A stretch of DNA of 6,519 nt from Candidatus Bathyarchaeota archaeon (lineage in GTDB: Archaea > Thermoproteota > Bathyarchaeia > Bathyarchaeales > Bathycorpusculaceae). Shown in pieces: positions 1-5,013 of this stretch (the first letter of the stretch is position 1; the number at the start of each line of letters is the position of its first letter). Position numbers and translations under genes: made by a program. The stretch spans positions 1 to 6,519 of the forward strand of contig DAOUSM010000054.1 of NCBI GenBank assembly GCA_030627225.1, read 5' to 3'. The notes beneath the pieces are model-generated. The model was not told where the DNA came from. It was given only the letters and a program-made list of their open reading frames with translations, and did no database searches.

Positions 1-204
1 ATTTACTTCTAACTTCTTCTAAGAATGTTCTAATGTCTTCTCTTGATATTGTTTCTATGGGTTTATTGATTGTTTTAATTATGTACCTTAAATTAGATGT
101 ATGACTAACAACTGTTAATTGTTCTAATGTTAAATCTATTGATAGAAATCTCTTGAACTCATTAATGATATTATTATATGATGTCCAAACTAGACCACGA
201 CCCC
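1..204 (-). pseudogene. Tyrosine recombinase (integrase), 5'-truncated piece running off the left edge
   Basis: The frame is open on the minus strand from a TAG at 250-248 to the window edge (82 codons) but contains no ATG, GTG or TTG, so gene callers miss it. It reads NEFKRFLSIDLTLEQ, then SNLRYIIKTINKPIETIS and REDIRTFLEEVRSK. This is the pattern of the SAM-like core-binding domain of XerC/D and archaeal integrases: a helix, a turn, a helix, then a 'kpieeitreDIrtFLee' segment. The catalytic domain with its R..H..R..Y residues would lie left of position 1. Just before the domain the frame passes through a tRNA-like 20-mer, read as WGRGLVW. G+C over 1-180 is 43 of 180, far below the purine genes. 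I infer the intC part of an SSV-type integrase, left without a start after integration. A decayed gene is the alternative. The coding start is unknown; 204 marks the edge of the tRNA match. Confidence 0.6.
185..204 (-). repeat. tRNA gene 5' fragment, possible attachment site
   Basis: The minus strand reads GGGGTCGTGGTCTAGTTTGG. This has the form of the first 20 bases of an archaeal tRNA, most like tRNA-Val: a 7-base acceptor strand (GGGGTCG), T8, G9, a D-stem GTCT and a D-loop start AGTTTGG, including an A-box-like TGGTCTAGTTTGG. The rest of a tRNA does not follow. No CGACCCC acceptor partner, anticodon arm or T-arm is found on this strand downstream, and the sequence passes into integrase coding. 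I interpret it as the core of an attachment site or the left-over half of a split tRNA gene. The tRNA identity is uncertain because no anticodon is present. Confidence 0.5.
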
Positions 205-232
205 ACAGACATGGTTCATTGAATCTGTAGGC

Positions 233-239
233 TTTAAAA
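233..239 (-). promoter_or_regulatory. TATA-like element of the truncated tRNA
   Basis: On the minus strand TTTTAAA lies 28 bases before the first G of the tRNA-like fragment. That is where an archaeal TATA box for a tRNA with a short leader should be. Its presence suggests the fragment sits at its native chromosomal place, so the break is on the downstream side. Confidence 0.4.
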
Positions 240-254
240 TGCTTTGTCTAAACT

Positions 255-584
255 TTACTTACGTTGCTGATTTTCGTTTTCTTTTTTGAGGGTTTTTGTT
301 GATATTTCTCTGATTAGTGGTTCTTTTCTGCCGCCTTCTATCTCTATTTCAGCGTTTGGGTATTGTTGCTGAAGTTGTTTCCTTAGCATATTCACATCTG
401 TGTCTTTTCCAACCTTGGCTTTGACTTTTGTTCCTTCTGGAGTTTGTGTTACGCTTATGGAGTATCCGCTTATAGATGATCCACTTTCTGGAAATTTTTC
501 GAAAAAAGTTTCTGCTTCGTTAAATATAGAGCCTCCAAATAATTCGTCTATTATGCTTCTCCTGCGTTTTCTTTTGGAAGACAT
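255..584 (-). CDS. Small basic protein of unknown function
   Basis: The product is 109 residues and I cannot name it. It opens with a very basic segment (SSKRKRRR, residues 2-9), followed by an acidic and aromatic stretch (IIDELFGGSIFNEAETFFEKF, about 11-31). A compact core follows at about 41-85 (GYSISVTQTPEGTKVKAKV, then two predicted strands around a helix), and a charged tail with ten or so Lys/Arg. There is no signal peptide or membrane segment. The strong beta-helix-beta core and clean frame suggest a real conserved protein, perhaps nucleic-acid binding given the basic ends, but that is a guess. The longest frame begins at a TTG (599). I prefer the ATG at 584 because GAGGGA lies 7 bases before it. 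The gene is divergent from purE and shares its 93-base upstream region. Confidence 0.8.
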   Translation of the reverse strand: MSSKRKRRRSIIDELFGGSIFNEAETFFEKFPESGSSISGYSISVTQTPEGTKVKAKVGKDTDVNMLRKQLQQQYPNAEIEIEGGRKEPLIREISTKTLKKENENQQRK

Positions 585-591
585 ACGTGTT

Positions 592-597
592 TCCCTC
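592..597 (-). promoter_or_regulatory. Ribosome binding site fixing the start at 584
   Basis: The minus strand reads GAGGGA with a 7-base spacer to the ATG at 584. The upstream TTG at 599 begins before this site and so cannot use it. Confidence 0.6.
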
Positions 598-620
598 AAA
601 ATCGAAACTGGATTTCTTGC

Positions 621-632
621 TTAAAAATTTAA
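621..632. promoter_or_regulatory. Shared divergent TATA-like element (unknown gene / purE)
   Basis: TTAAAAATTTAA lies between the divergent starts and can be read from both sides (TTAAATTTTTAA on the minus strand). It is about 50 bases before the purE ATG and about 40 before the ATG at 584, so transcription starts 25 bases away would leave short leaders for both genes. A single element serving both directions, or two overlapping ones, is possible. Confidence 0.4.
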
Positions 633-677
633 TTAGTGCGTTAAACTTTTGTAGAGTATGCCCTGTGAAGTGAAAGT

Positions 678-1157
678 ATGGGAGATAAAGTTGTCATTTT
701 GATGGGTTCTGAAAGAGACTTGGAATTTTGCCGTGAAATAGCTGAGCATATGAAAGTTTTAGGCGTGAATTATGAGTTTCGTGTTGCCTCTGCACATAAG
801 ACTCCTGAGAAGGTTTTAGAGATTCTAAGAGAGTACGAGCGGGAAAGAGTTGTTTACATCACTGTGGCTGGTAGGTCTAATGCCTTAAGCGCTTTTGTTG
901 ACGCGAACACCATAAAGCCTGTTATTGCTTGTCCGCCGTACTCTGAAAAATTTGGTGGAGCAGACATATACTCTTCGCTTAGGGTTCCGAGTGGAATAGG
1001 CTCTGTTGTGACAATCGAGCCTGAAGGTGCAGCTATTGCTGCTGCGAAGATTTTAGCGGTTGAAGACCGTGAACTTGCAAAGCGCATAAAGGAATATCAA
1101 TCGGCGAAGAAGAGAGAAATTGAAAGGGCTGATGAGTCTATTAAAAAATTGGAATAG
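678..1157 (+). CDS. purE: PurE, class II 5-aminoimidazole ribonucleotide (AIR) carboxylase
   Basis: PurE makes carboxyaminoimidazole ribonucleotide (CAIR) in de novo purine synthesis, in the cytoplasm. At 159 residues it has normal length for a single-domain PurE. The phosphate-binding start is MGSERDL (9-15, where the family has GS.SD). SAHKTPE follows, with the active-site His at residue 40. The diagnostic loop is VAGRSNALSAFVD (63-75), followed by ACPP (84-87), DIYSSLR (96-102) and PSG (104-106). Class I PurE has GAGGAAHLPG at the loop. GRSN is the mark of class II enzymes, known from animal PAICS and from Treponema, which use AIR and CO2 directly and need neither PurK nor ATP. No purK is in the window. 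The start is the first ATG, with a weak GTGAAG-like site before it. purC follows after 137 bases. Confidence 0.93.
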   Translation: MGDKVVILMGSERDLEFCREIAEHMKVLGVNYEFRVASAHKTPEKVLEILREYERERVVYITVAGRSNALSAFVDANTIKPVIACPPYSEKFGGADIYSSLRVPSGIGSVVTIEPEGAAIAAAKILAVEDRELAKRIKEYQSAKKREIERADESIKKLE

Positions 1158-1221
1158 TGCAACTTCATGGGTACTATGGGAGTTTACGCTTTGAAAAACT
1201 TGAGGAGAAAGACATAAAGGT

Positions 1222-1237
1222 ATCATAAAAACTTAAG
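1222..1237 (+). promoter_or_regulatory. Possible purC promoter element
   Basis: The purE-purC gap is AT-rich and contains ATCATAAAAACTTAAG about 60 bases before the purC ATG. Transcription beginning about 25 bases on would give a leader near 40 bases. purC may equally be read from the purE promoter, so this is weak. Confidence 0.25.
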
Positions 1238-1281
1238 GGGAAGACGCGGTAAGAAGAGAAGATTAAGAAAGATTGCGACAT

Positions 1282-1288
1282 GAGAGGT
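1282..1288 (+). promoter_or_regulatory. Ribosome binding site of purC
   Basis: GAGAGGT, containing the archaeal GAGGT core, ends 6 bases before the ATG at 1295. It overlaps the earlier in-frame ATG at 1280, which has no such site ahead of it, and so decides the start. Confidence 0.65.
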
Positions 1289-1294
1289 ATAAAT

Positions 1295-2161
1295 ATGAAG
1301 TTGATATATGTGGGGAAAACAAAAGATGTTTTCGAAATTGAAGAAAAGGATTCCATAGGGTATGTTGGTAAGTTTGTTATGCTTTTCAAGGACACCGCCA
1401 CTGGTTATGTTATAGATAAAGGCAAACCTACTGAAAGAGTAGTATTTGATTCTGGTTACGATATTGTAGTTGGAGAAATCCCGGGAAAAGGAATAGTGGA
1501 CTGTCAATCTACAACGTACTTTTTTTCTTTATTGGAAGAGAAAGGCGTTCAAACACACTTTATTAAGAAGTTAGACGACAGAAGAATCATTGTAGAGCCG
1601 GCGGTTCTATTTTCTTTAAAAAATGAAGCAGAAGATTTCGAAGGTTCGGCCAATTTGAATAATTTAGAAGTTGTCTTTCGAAGAGGCTATTACGGGAGTC
1701 TGTGGAGGAGGCATCCGCATAAAAAACCATGTAGCTTTTTAAAGAATCTTGTGGAAATATATTCGAAAGGTTTGCCAAATGAACCTGATGTTTTGATGCG
1801 TGATGATACTTTAGTGGAACTGGGGATCATGAAAACTGAAGAGGTTGAAGAATTGAAAAATTTGACAAAGAAGATTGCCGATGTACTTGCTGAAGAATTT
1901 GCGAGAAGAAATTTACATTTAATTGATGGAAAGATAGAAGTGGGGAAGAGAAAGTCTGATGGGAAAATAATGATAATAGATGAGCTTAGCACTAGTGTAC
2001 TTAGAGCATGTAGAGGTTTTGTACCAGATGAAAAAAGAAATTGTGTAAATTATAAAGACTGCATAGAAACAACTTACAAAAATGGTGAGAGAACAATAAA
2101 AGCAAAGAATCTTTTGACCCCAAATCAAATAGCTAAAGCTTTTGGGTTTACATACCATTAA
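1295..2161 (+). CDS. purC: SAICAR synthetase (PurC), divergent
   Basis: PurC joins CAIR with aspartate using ATP to give SAICAR, the step after PurE. The 288-residue product starts MKLIYVGKTKDVFE, the usual PurC opening with the GKTKDV nucleotide-loop motif (7-12). Then come FKDTATG (31-37), GKG (64-66), THFIKKL (87-93), LEVVFRRGYYGSL (124-136, where the family has EVVVRN.aaGSL), RDDTLVELGI (169-178), LIDGKIEVG (209-217, family lvDfKlEfG) and IDELSTSVLRA (228-238, family aDEIsPDtcRlwD). The frame and order are intact, but the last two motifs differ: the PD/W of the Asp/metal region is replaced. It is longer than the usual 230-250 residues and more AT-rich than purE. It most likely acts as PurC, though an altered substrate is possible. 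The frame could begin at 1280, but the ribosome site favours 1295. Confidence 0.85.
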   Translation: MKLIYVGKTKDVFEIEEKDSIGYVGKFVMLFKDTATGYVIDKGKPTERVVFDSGYDIVVGEIPGKGIVDCQSTTYFFSLLEEKGVQTHFIKKLDDRRIIVEPAVLFSLKNEAEDFEGSANLNNLEVVFRRGYYGSLWRRHPHKKPCSFLKNLVEIYSKGLPNEPDVLMRDDTLVELGIMKTEEVEELKNLTKKIADVLAEEFARRNLHLIDGKIEVGKRKSDGKIMIIDELSTSVLRACRGFVPDEKRNCVNYKDCIETTYKNGERTIKAKNLLTPNQIAKAFGFTYH

Positions 2162-2200
2162 AAAGATAAAATCGACAAAAGTTCTATCAATAACGCGTAT

Positions 2201-2205
2201 AAAAA
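2201..2205 (-). terminator. Oligo-T stop signal after the PurP-like gene
   Basis: On the minus strand TTTTT begins 9 bases past the PurP-like stop codon, and more T-runs follow at 2180-2177 and 2164-2161. Archaeal polymerase ends on such U-rich tracts without needing a hairpin. The 52 bases between the convergent purC and PurP-like genes show no clear stem. Confidence 0.4.
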
Positions 2206-2213
2206 TGGGATGA

Positions 2214-3647
2214 TTAAGTCACTATTTCGTGTAGTTGGTTTGTTTTCCATGCTCTTCTGATTTCTAGGGCTATGCGATCGCCCATGCTCATAGGCTTCTT
2301 GTATTTTGCGTTTGCATATTGGGAGCCTATGCCCATGTGAACGTTTGTTCCTCCACCGTGTCTTAATGCAATGTCTTGTGTTACTGGGATGTGCATATAT
2401 GGGTCTCTTTCCTCAGACACATCATATAAGCCATAGTCTGCCGCTGTCTTGGCTTCCACGCCGCTTGTGAAGTCCAGCTTAACCATAGGCTTAAGTTCAT
2501 ATTTTGAAATTCGGTCCCACGTGACCAGCGTCTGCAGACACCATGCGCCGATTATTCCAGGATAAGCGTGTTCTCGGCACGCCAGCATGAAACGGTCTGC
2601 GTAACGGTGGACATCTTTTAACAGGGATTCTCTGAGGCTTAGTATTGCGTGGGCTGTAACTTCAAAGGATGGAATCTTCTTTATTTTTTGTTGAACGTCT
2701 ATTGGAAGCCTTTTCAAACCGTCAAGTATGGTTTCTCTTCGCTCATCTATCGACAGAAACTGGTTGGCTAAACAGATTCTTGCCTCTTCTAGGCTCACAT
2801 TGTAGAGTTTTGCAAACCAGTCGTCCACGTCTCCCCATTCGCTTTTAGCGTCTAAAGGTGAGAAGAAGAAGTTAAAGTTGGCATGTGGTCCTAAAACAAT
2901 TTGTTCAACTCGTCCGTTCTCTAAGCATTCTCTGTTTAGGTTTCCAGCCTCAACTTCTCGTGCTACTTTTTCCTCTAGGTGTTGTGAATTTGCAGCGAAG
3001 ATGAATTCTCTTTCGAATGCTCTATGGGCATGCTCAGCCTTCAAAAGCATAGGCTCATCAATTGGTTCTTTAAATCTTATTCCACCTTCATGAACCTCGT
3101 ATTGGTAAGATTTTGGGTATGGGATGCTGGCTTGTTCTGCAAACCAGTAATAGTCTTTTTCGATTTCGCCTCTGTTCTCTATTTTTAGGAGAGTTCTGGA
3201 ACCAACTATTGGGACCGCAAATTGGTTTTCAATTACGCTGCAGTATTCGTCTCCGCCAACATAAACCGAGAAGGCCCTGTTCGGAATCTGCAAACATTCC
3301 AGATTGACCAACTCATCAACGTATTTGACTATGTCCGAGTATCTGTCAAGGATTAGTATGATGCTTCTCCAGTCATCAGTTTTCTTTATGTCTTTTGGGT
3401 CGTTTACAACGCGTATGTCTCTTCTTACAAGGCTGGGTAAATCTTCAACGGATTCGTCTGGTTTGCCGATCATGGGATTTTGGAGGTAAATTCGTGCTCT
3501 GCTCGGCGTTGTGTAGATTATGCTTCTTAAGCCATAGTTGCGTTGTCCCTGCCAAGCATCCAAGGCTGAATGCGAACCCAAATTTAACCCGATGGGTTCT
3601 CTGTATCTTCTGGCTATTTCCTGCATTTCGTCTCTGCTGATAACCAT
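2214..3647 (-). CDS. PurP-like ATP-grasp protein (FAICAR synthetase family), long and divergent
   Basis: PurP makes FAICAR from AICAR, formate and ATP in archaea that lack PurH. Family marks in this 477-residue protein are LGSHSALDAWQG (23-34), QFAVPIVGSR (142-151), EQIVLGPHANFNFFFSPL (248-265), RESLL (339-343), PGIIGAWCLQTL (363-374), LRHGGGTNVHMG (428-439) and the C-terminal PMSMGDRIALEIR (452-464). It differs from typical PurP (about 340-360 residues) in three ways. The glycine-rich ATP loop (family KFPGARGGRGYF) reads KAEHAHRAFEREFIF (203-217). About 40 extra residues stand at about 376-420. The family's VDGGTN reads HGGGTN. Its place beside purE and purC supports a purine role. I leave the symbol empty because it may be a paralogue with another amide-forming reaction. 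The start is the ATG after GGTGA; the longer frame begins at a GTG inside that site. Confidence 0.8.
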   Translation of the reverse strand: MVISRDEMQEIARRYREPIGLNLGSHSALDAWQGQRNYGLRSIIYTTPSRARIYLQNPMIGKPDESVEDLPSLVRRDIRVVNDPKDIKKTDDWRSIILILDRYSDIVKYVDELVNLECLQIPNRAFSVYVGGDEYCSVIENQFAVPIVGSRTLLKIENRGEIEKDYYWFAEQASIPYPKSYQYEVHEGGIRFKEPIDEPMLLKAEHAHRAFEREFIFAANSQHLEEKVAREVEAGNLNRECLENGRVEQIVLGPHANFNFFFSPLDAKSEWGDVDDWFAKLYNVSLEEARICLANQFLSIDERRETILDGLKRLPIDVQQKIKKIPSFEVTAHAILSLRESLLKDVHRYADRFMLACREHAYPGIIGAWCLQTLVTWDRISKYELKPMVKLDFTSGVEAKTAADYGLYDVSEERDPYMHIPVTQDIALRHGGGTNVHMGIGSQYANAKYKKPMSMGDRIALEIRRAWKTNQLHEIVT

Positions 3648-3652
3648 AAAGT

Positions 3653-3657
3653 TCACC
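3653..3657 (-). promoter_or_regulatory. Ribosome binding site of the PurP-like gene
   Basis: The minus strand reads GGTGA, the classic archaeal form, followed by a 5-base spacer and ATG at 3647. The GTG start of the longest frame (3656) lies within the site, so it is unlikely. Confidence 0.7.
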
Positions 3658-3683
3658 GGTAGCTAAGGAATTTAGCATCCCAT

Positions 3684-3693
3684 GTTTTAAATC
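3684..3693 (-). promoter_or_regulatory. TATA element of the PurP-like gene
   Basis: The minus strand reads GATTTAAAAC after an A-rich stretch (GTGAAAAA) that could serve as BRE. Its centre is about 41 bases before the ATG at 3647, so a start 25-26 bases downstream leaves a leader near 15 bases holding the GGTGA site. The TTTAAA core is symmetric and may also serve the small plus-strand gene. Confidence 0.5.
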
Positions 3694-3768
3694 TTTTTCA
3701 CATCCAACCGTAAAACGTTATTTGTGAGTTTTAGTTCTAGAAGTTTTTTCTATCTTGTTTTTACATAC

Positions 3769-4002
3769 ATGGTTATAAGAAAAGGAATACCGTTTAATTC
3801 TTGGAGGAGAAGGGAGTTGGCTGACTCTTTCAGATGGTTGTTTGTTGATTTTGTCCCACTGCTTTACGAGAAAAAACGGGTTGCAAGACAGTTTCAGGTG
3901 GAGATGTGGCTTGACCTCGCACAGCTTCTTAAAGAGTTAGGCATTGAAAAAGTAGATGAAAACAAAAAAGAAACGCATCCAGCAATGAACTATGTTGTTT
4001 AG
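3769..4002 (+). CDS. Small protein of unknown function
   Basis: The product is 77 residues and unrecognised. It is rich in Arg, Trp and aromatic residues: IRKGIPFNSWRRRELAD (3-19), FRWLFVDFVPLLYEKKRVARQF (21-42), then an amphipathic helix MWLDLAQLLKELGIEKVDE (46-64) and a polar tail. It looks helical and soluble, with no signal peptide. The longest frame begins at a GTG (3724) and would add a hydrophobic SFFYLVFTY segment. I prefer the ATG because the added part looks like translated T-rich leader. Neither start has a ribosome site, so a leaderless or long-leader message is possible. It is divergent from the PurP-like gene and its TAG overlaps the stop of the kinase gene. Runs of six T at 4022-4027 could end its message inside the kinase gene. 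Confidence 0.6.
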   Translation: MVIRKGIPFNSWRRRELADSFRWLFVDFVPLLYEKKRVARQFQVEMWLDLAQLLKELGIEKVDENKKETHPAMNYVV

Positions 4003-4757
4003 AGACCGCAAACCTTCAATATTTTTTCGAAATTTTCACGAGTTCTATCATTTTTGTAGCGTCTTAATGCCTCAATAACTGCTTTCTTGTCTTTTTCACC
4101 GAGTTTTTCAGCAACTTTCTTTGCGACTGTGCCGCTTATGAAGAGAAACTGGCAAATTGACGTTACATTTGATGGTTTTCGGATTATGCTAGCTGTTTCA
4201 AAATCAACTATGAAAGGTTTGCCTCTCTTATTGATGATTATGTGCTTTGGAGCATGGCTTAGTTCTCCATGGTCCAAACCTGCCTTATCCAGTCGCCAGC
4301 ACTGCTCCAGAACCTCACGTATAACCTTTCTTACTTGTGTTTTTTCTCTGCGTTTTTCCAGCCATTTTGGAAGCAAATCACCATCAATAAACTGCATTAA
4401 AAGAAAATTTTTGCTTACGCCTAAAAGTTTTGGTCCGACATGCACCGAATTTGCTTTTTCAAGCATTTCTGCCTCATGTTGCATTCTGGAGCGGTCGGCA
4501 TCGACTCTTCGAATCTTTAGAGCTATTTTCTCTCCGTTTCTATAGGCTATTGTGACTATGCCTACGTAGCCTTTGCCTAAAACTGGTATGTTAAAGGCTT
4601 CTTTTTCTCCACTGAATTCTAGAGCCTTGACTTCAAGTTTTTGCAGTTCCTTTAAACGTTTTTTAAGTTCTGCCTTGCTAGGTCTGGGATAGCATAATAT
4701 GGACAAGTAAGGTTCTTCACTTAATTTTTCGAGGTTTATCACCACAGCCTTTTCCAA
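3999..4757 (-). CDS. Predicted archaeal Ser/Thr protein kinase, RIO-like (COG2112 type)
   Basis: This 252-residue protein has a compact kinase fold. It shows a glycine loop VLGKGYVGIV (59-68), the ATP lysine in IALKIRR (Lys81), a C-helix with Glu (HEAEMLEKA, 94-102), a hinge MQFIDGD (121-127), a catalytic loop LDHGELSHAPKHIIIN (161-176) and the metal-binding DFE (185-187, in the place of DFG). The HGELS loop is the form I remember for the archaeal COG2112 group; RIO and Bud32 kinases have HGDL. A lysine-rich helical stretch (28-46) precedes the kinase core. The substrate is unknown. The frame starts at a TTG with GGGG 7 bases before it; a GTG at 4745 is the alternative, and no ATG is near. 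The stop TAA shares bases with the stop of the convergent small gene. A T-rich tract on the minus strand (about 3975-3956) lies past the stop. Confidence 0.82.
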   Translation of the reverse strand: MEKAVVINLEKLSEEPYLSILCYPRPSKAELKKRLKELQKLEVKALEFSGEKEAFNIPVLGKGYVGIVTIAYRNGEKIALKIRRVDADRSRMQHEAEMLEKANSVHVGPKLLGVSKNFLLMQFIDGDLLPKWLEKRREKTQVRKVIREVLEQCWRLDKAGLDHGELSHAPKHIIINKRGKPFIVDFETASIIRKPSNVTSICQFLFISGTVAKKVAEKLGEKDKKAVIEALRRYKNDRTRENFEKILKVCGL

Positions 4758-4764
4758 GATTTAA

Positions 4765-4768
4765 CCCC
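4765..4768 (-). promoter_or_regulatory. Ribosome binding site supporting the TTG start of the kinase
   Basis: The minus strand reads AAAGGGGTT with GGGG 7 bases before the TTG at 4757. The match to GAGGTG is imperfect, but the spacing is right. Confidence 0.4.
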
Positions 4769-4798
4769 TTTAACTACTCTGATTTTTGGTATCTCTCG

Positions 4799-4807
4799 CT
4801 TAAAACG
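4799..4807 (-). promoter_or_regulatory. TATA-like element of the kinase gene
   Basis: The minus strand reads CGTTTTAAG about 46 bases before the TTG start. A transcription start about 26 bases further on gives a leader near 20 bases that includes the GGGG site. A second AT-rich element, GTTAAATTTACGA, lies at 4835-4823. Confidence 0.35.
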
Positions 4808-4865
4808 TTAACAATCAGCGTCGTAAATTTAACGGAAACAAATGTAGAGTTATGTTGATAGCTGG

Positions 4866-4904
4866 AAGCCACAACAACATTTAAAGAATTAAAACATGTG
4901 GCTT
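4866..4904. repeat. Perfect 8-base inverted repeat with AT-rich centre
   Basis: AAGCCACA (4866-4873) and TGTGGCTT (4897-4904) are exact inverse copies around a 23-base loop holding TTTAAAG and ATTAAAA. It lies in the gap between the kinase and RtcB-like genes. It could be an operator dyad around a promoter or an RNA hairpin; no T-run follows closely on either strand. Confidence 0.45.
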
Positions 4905-4963
4905 ATAACCTAAAAATTAGTTTCAGAAGGAAAAATTGAAAAGCCTTTTTGGTCGTTTCTCAC

Positions 4964-4992
4964 AAAAAGAACTTGAAAATGAATATTCAAGT
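4964..4992 (-). terminator. Hairpin and T-run after the RtcB-like gene
   Basis: On the minus strand ACTTGAA and TTCAAGT form a 7-base stem around an 8-base loop, followed at once by TCTTTTT. It begins 21 bases past the stop codon at 5014. A second T-rich stretch follows at 4944-4927. Confidence 0.55.
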
Positions 4993-5013
4993 AGTGGAAA
5001 ATGATAAACAGAA

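Noticed and set aside
204..229. Inverted pair ACAGA/TCTGT near the tRNA fragment
   Set aside because: The stem is only five bases with a long loop, which is easily chance in this sequence.
185..250. An intact or intron-containing tRNA on the minus strand
   Set aside because: No partner for the acceptor strand, anticodon arm or T-arm follows; the sequence goes straight into integrase coding.
400..624. Plus-strand frame opposite the small basic protein
   Set aside because: It is antisense, with no ribosome site, and its end lies in the divergent promoter.
1690..1992. Minus-strand frames opposite purC
   Set aside because: The low-complexity Ser/Phe/Ile products arise from the AT-rich purC complement.
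3724..3768. GTG start adding 15 hydrophobic residues to the small plus-strand gene
   Set aside because: It has no ribosome site, and the extra residues look like translated T-rich leader.
4087..4545. 152-codon plus-strand frame opposite the kinase
   Set aside because: It is the mirror of the kinase gene, whose motifs are clear; the Ser/Phe-rich product is typical of an antisense shadow.
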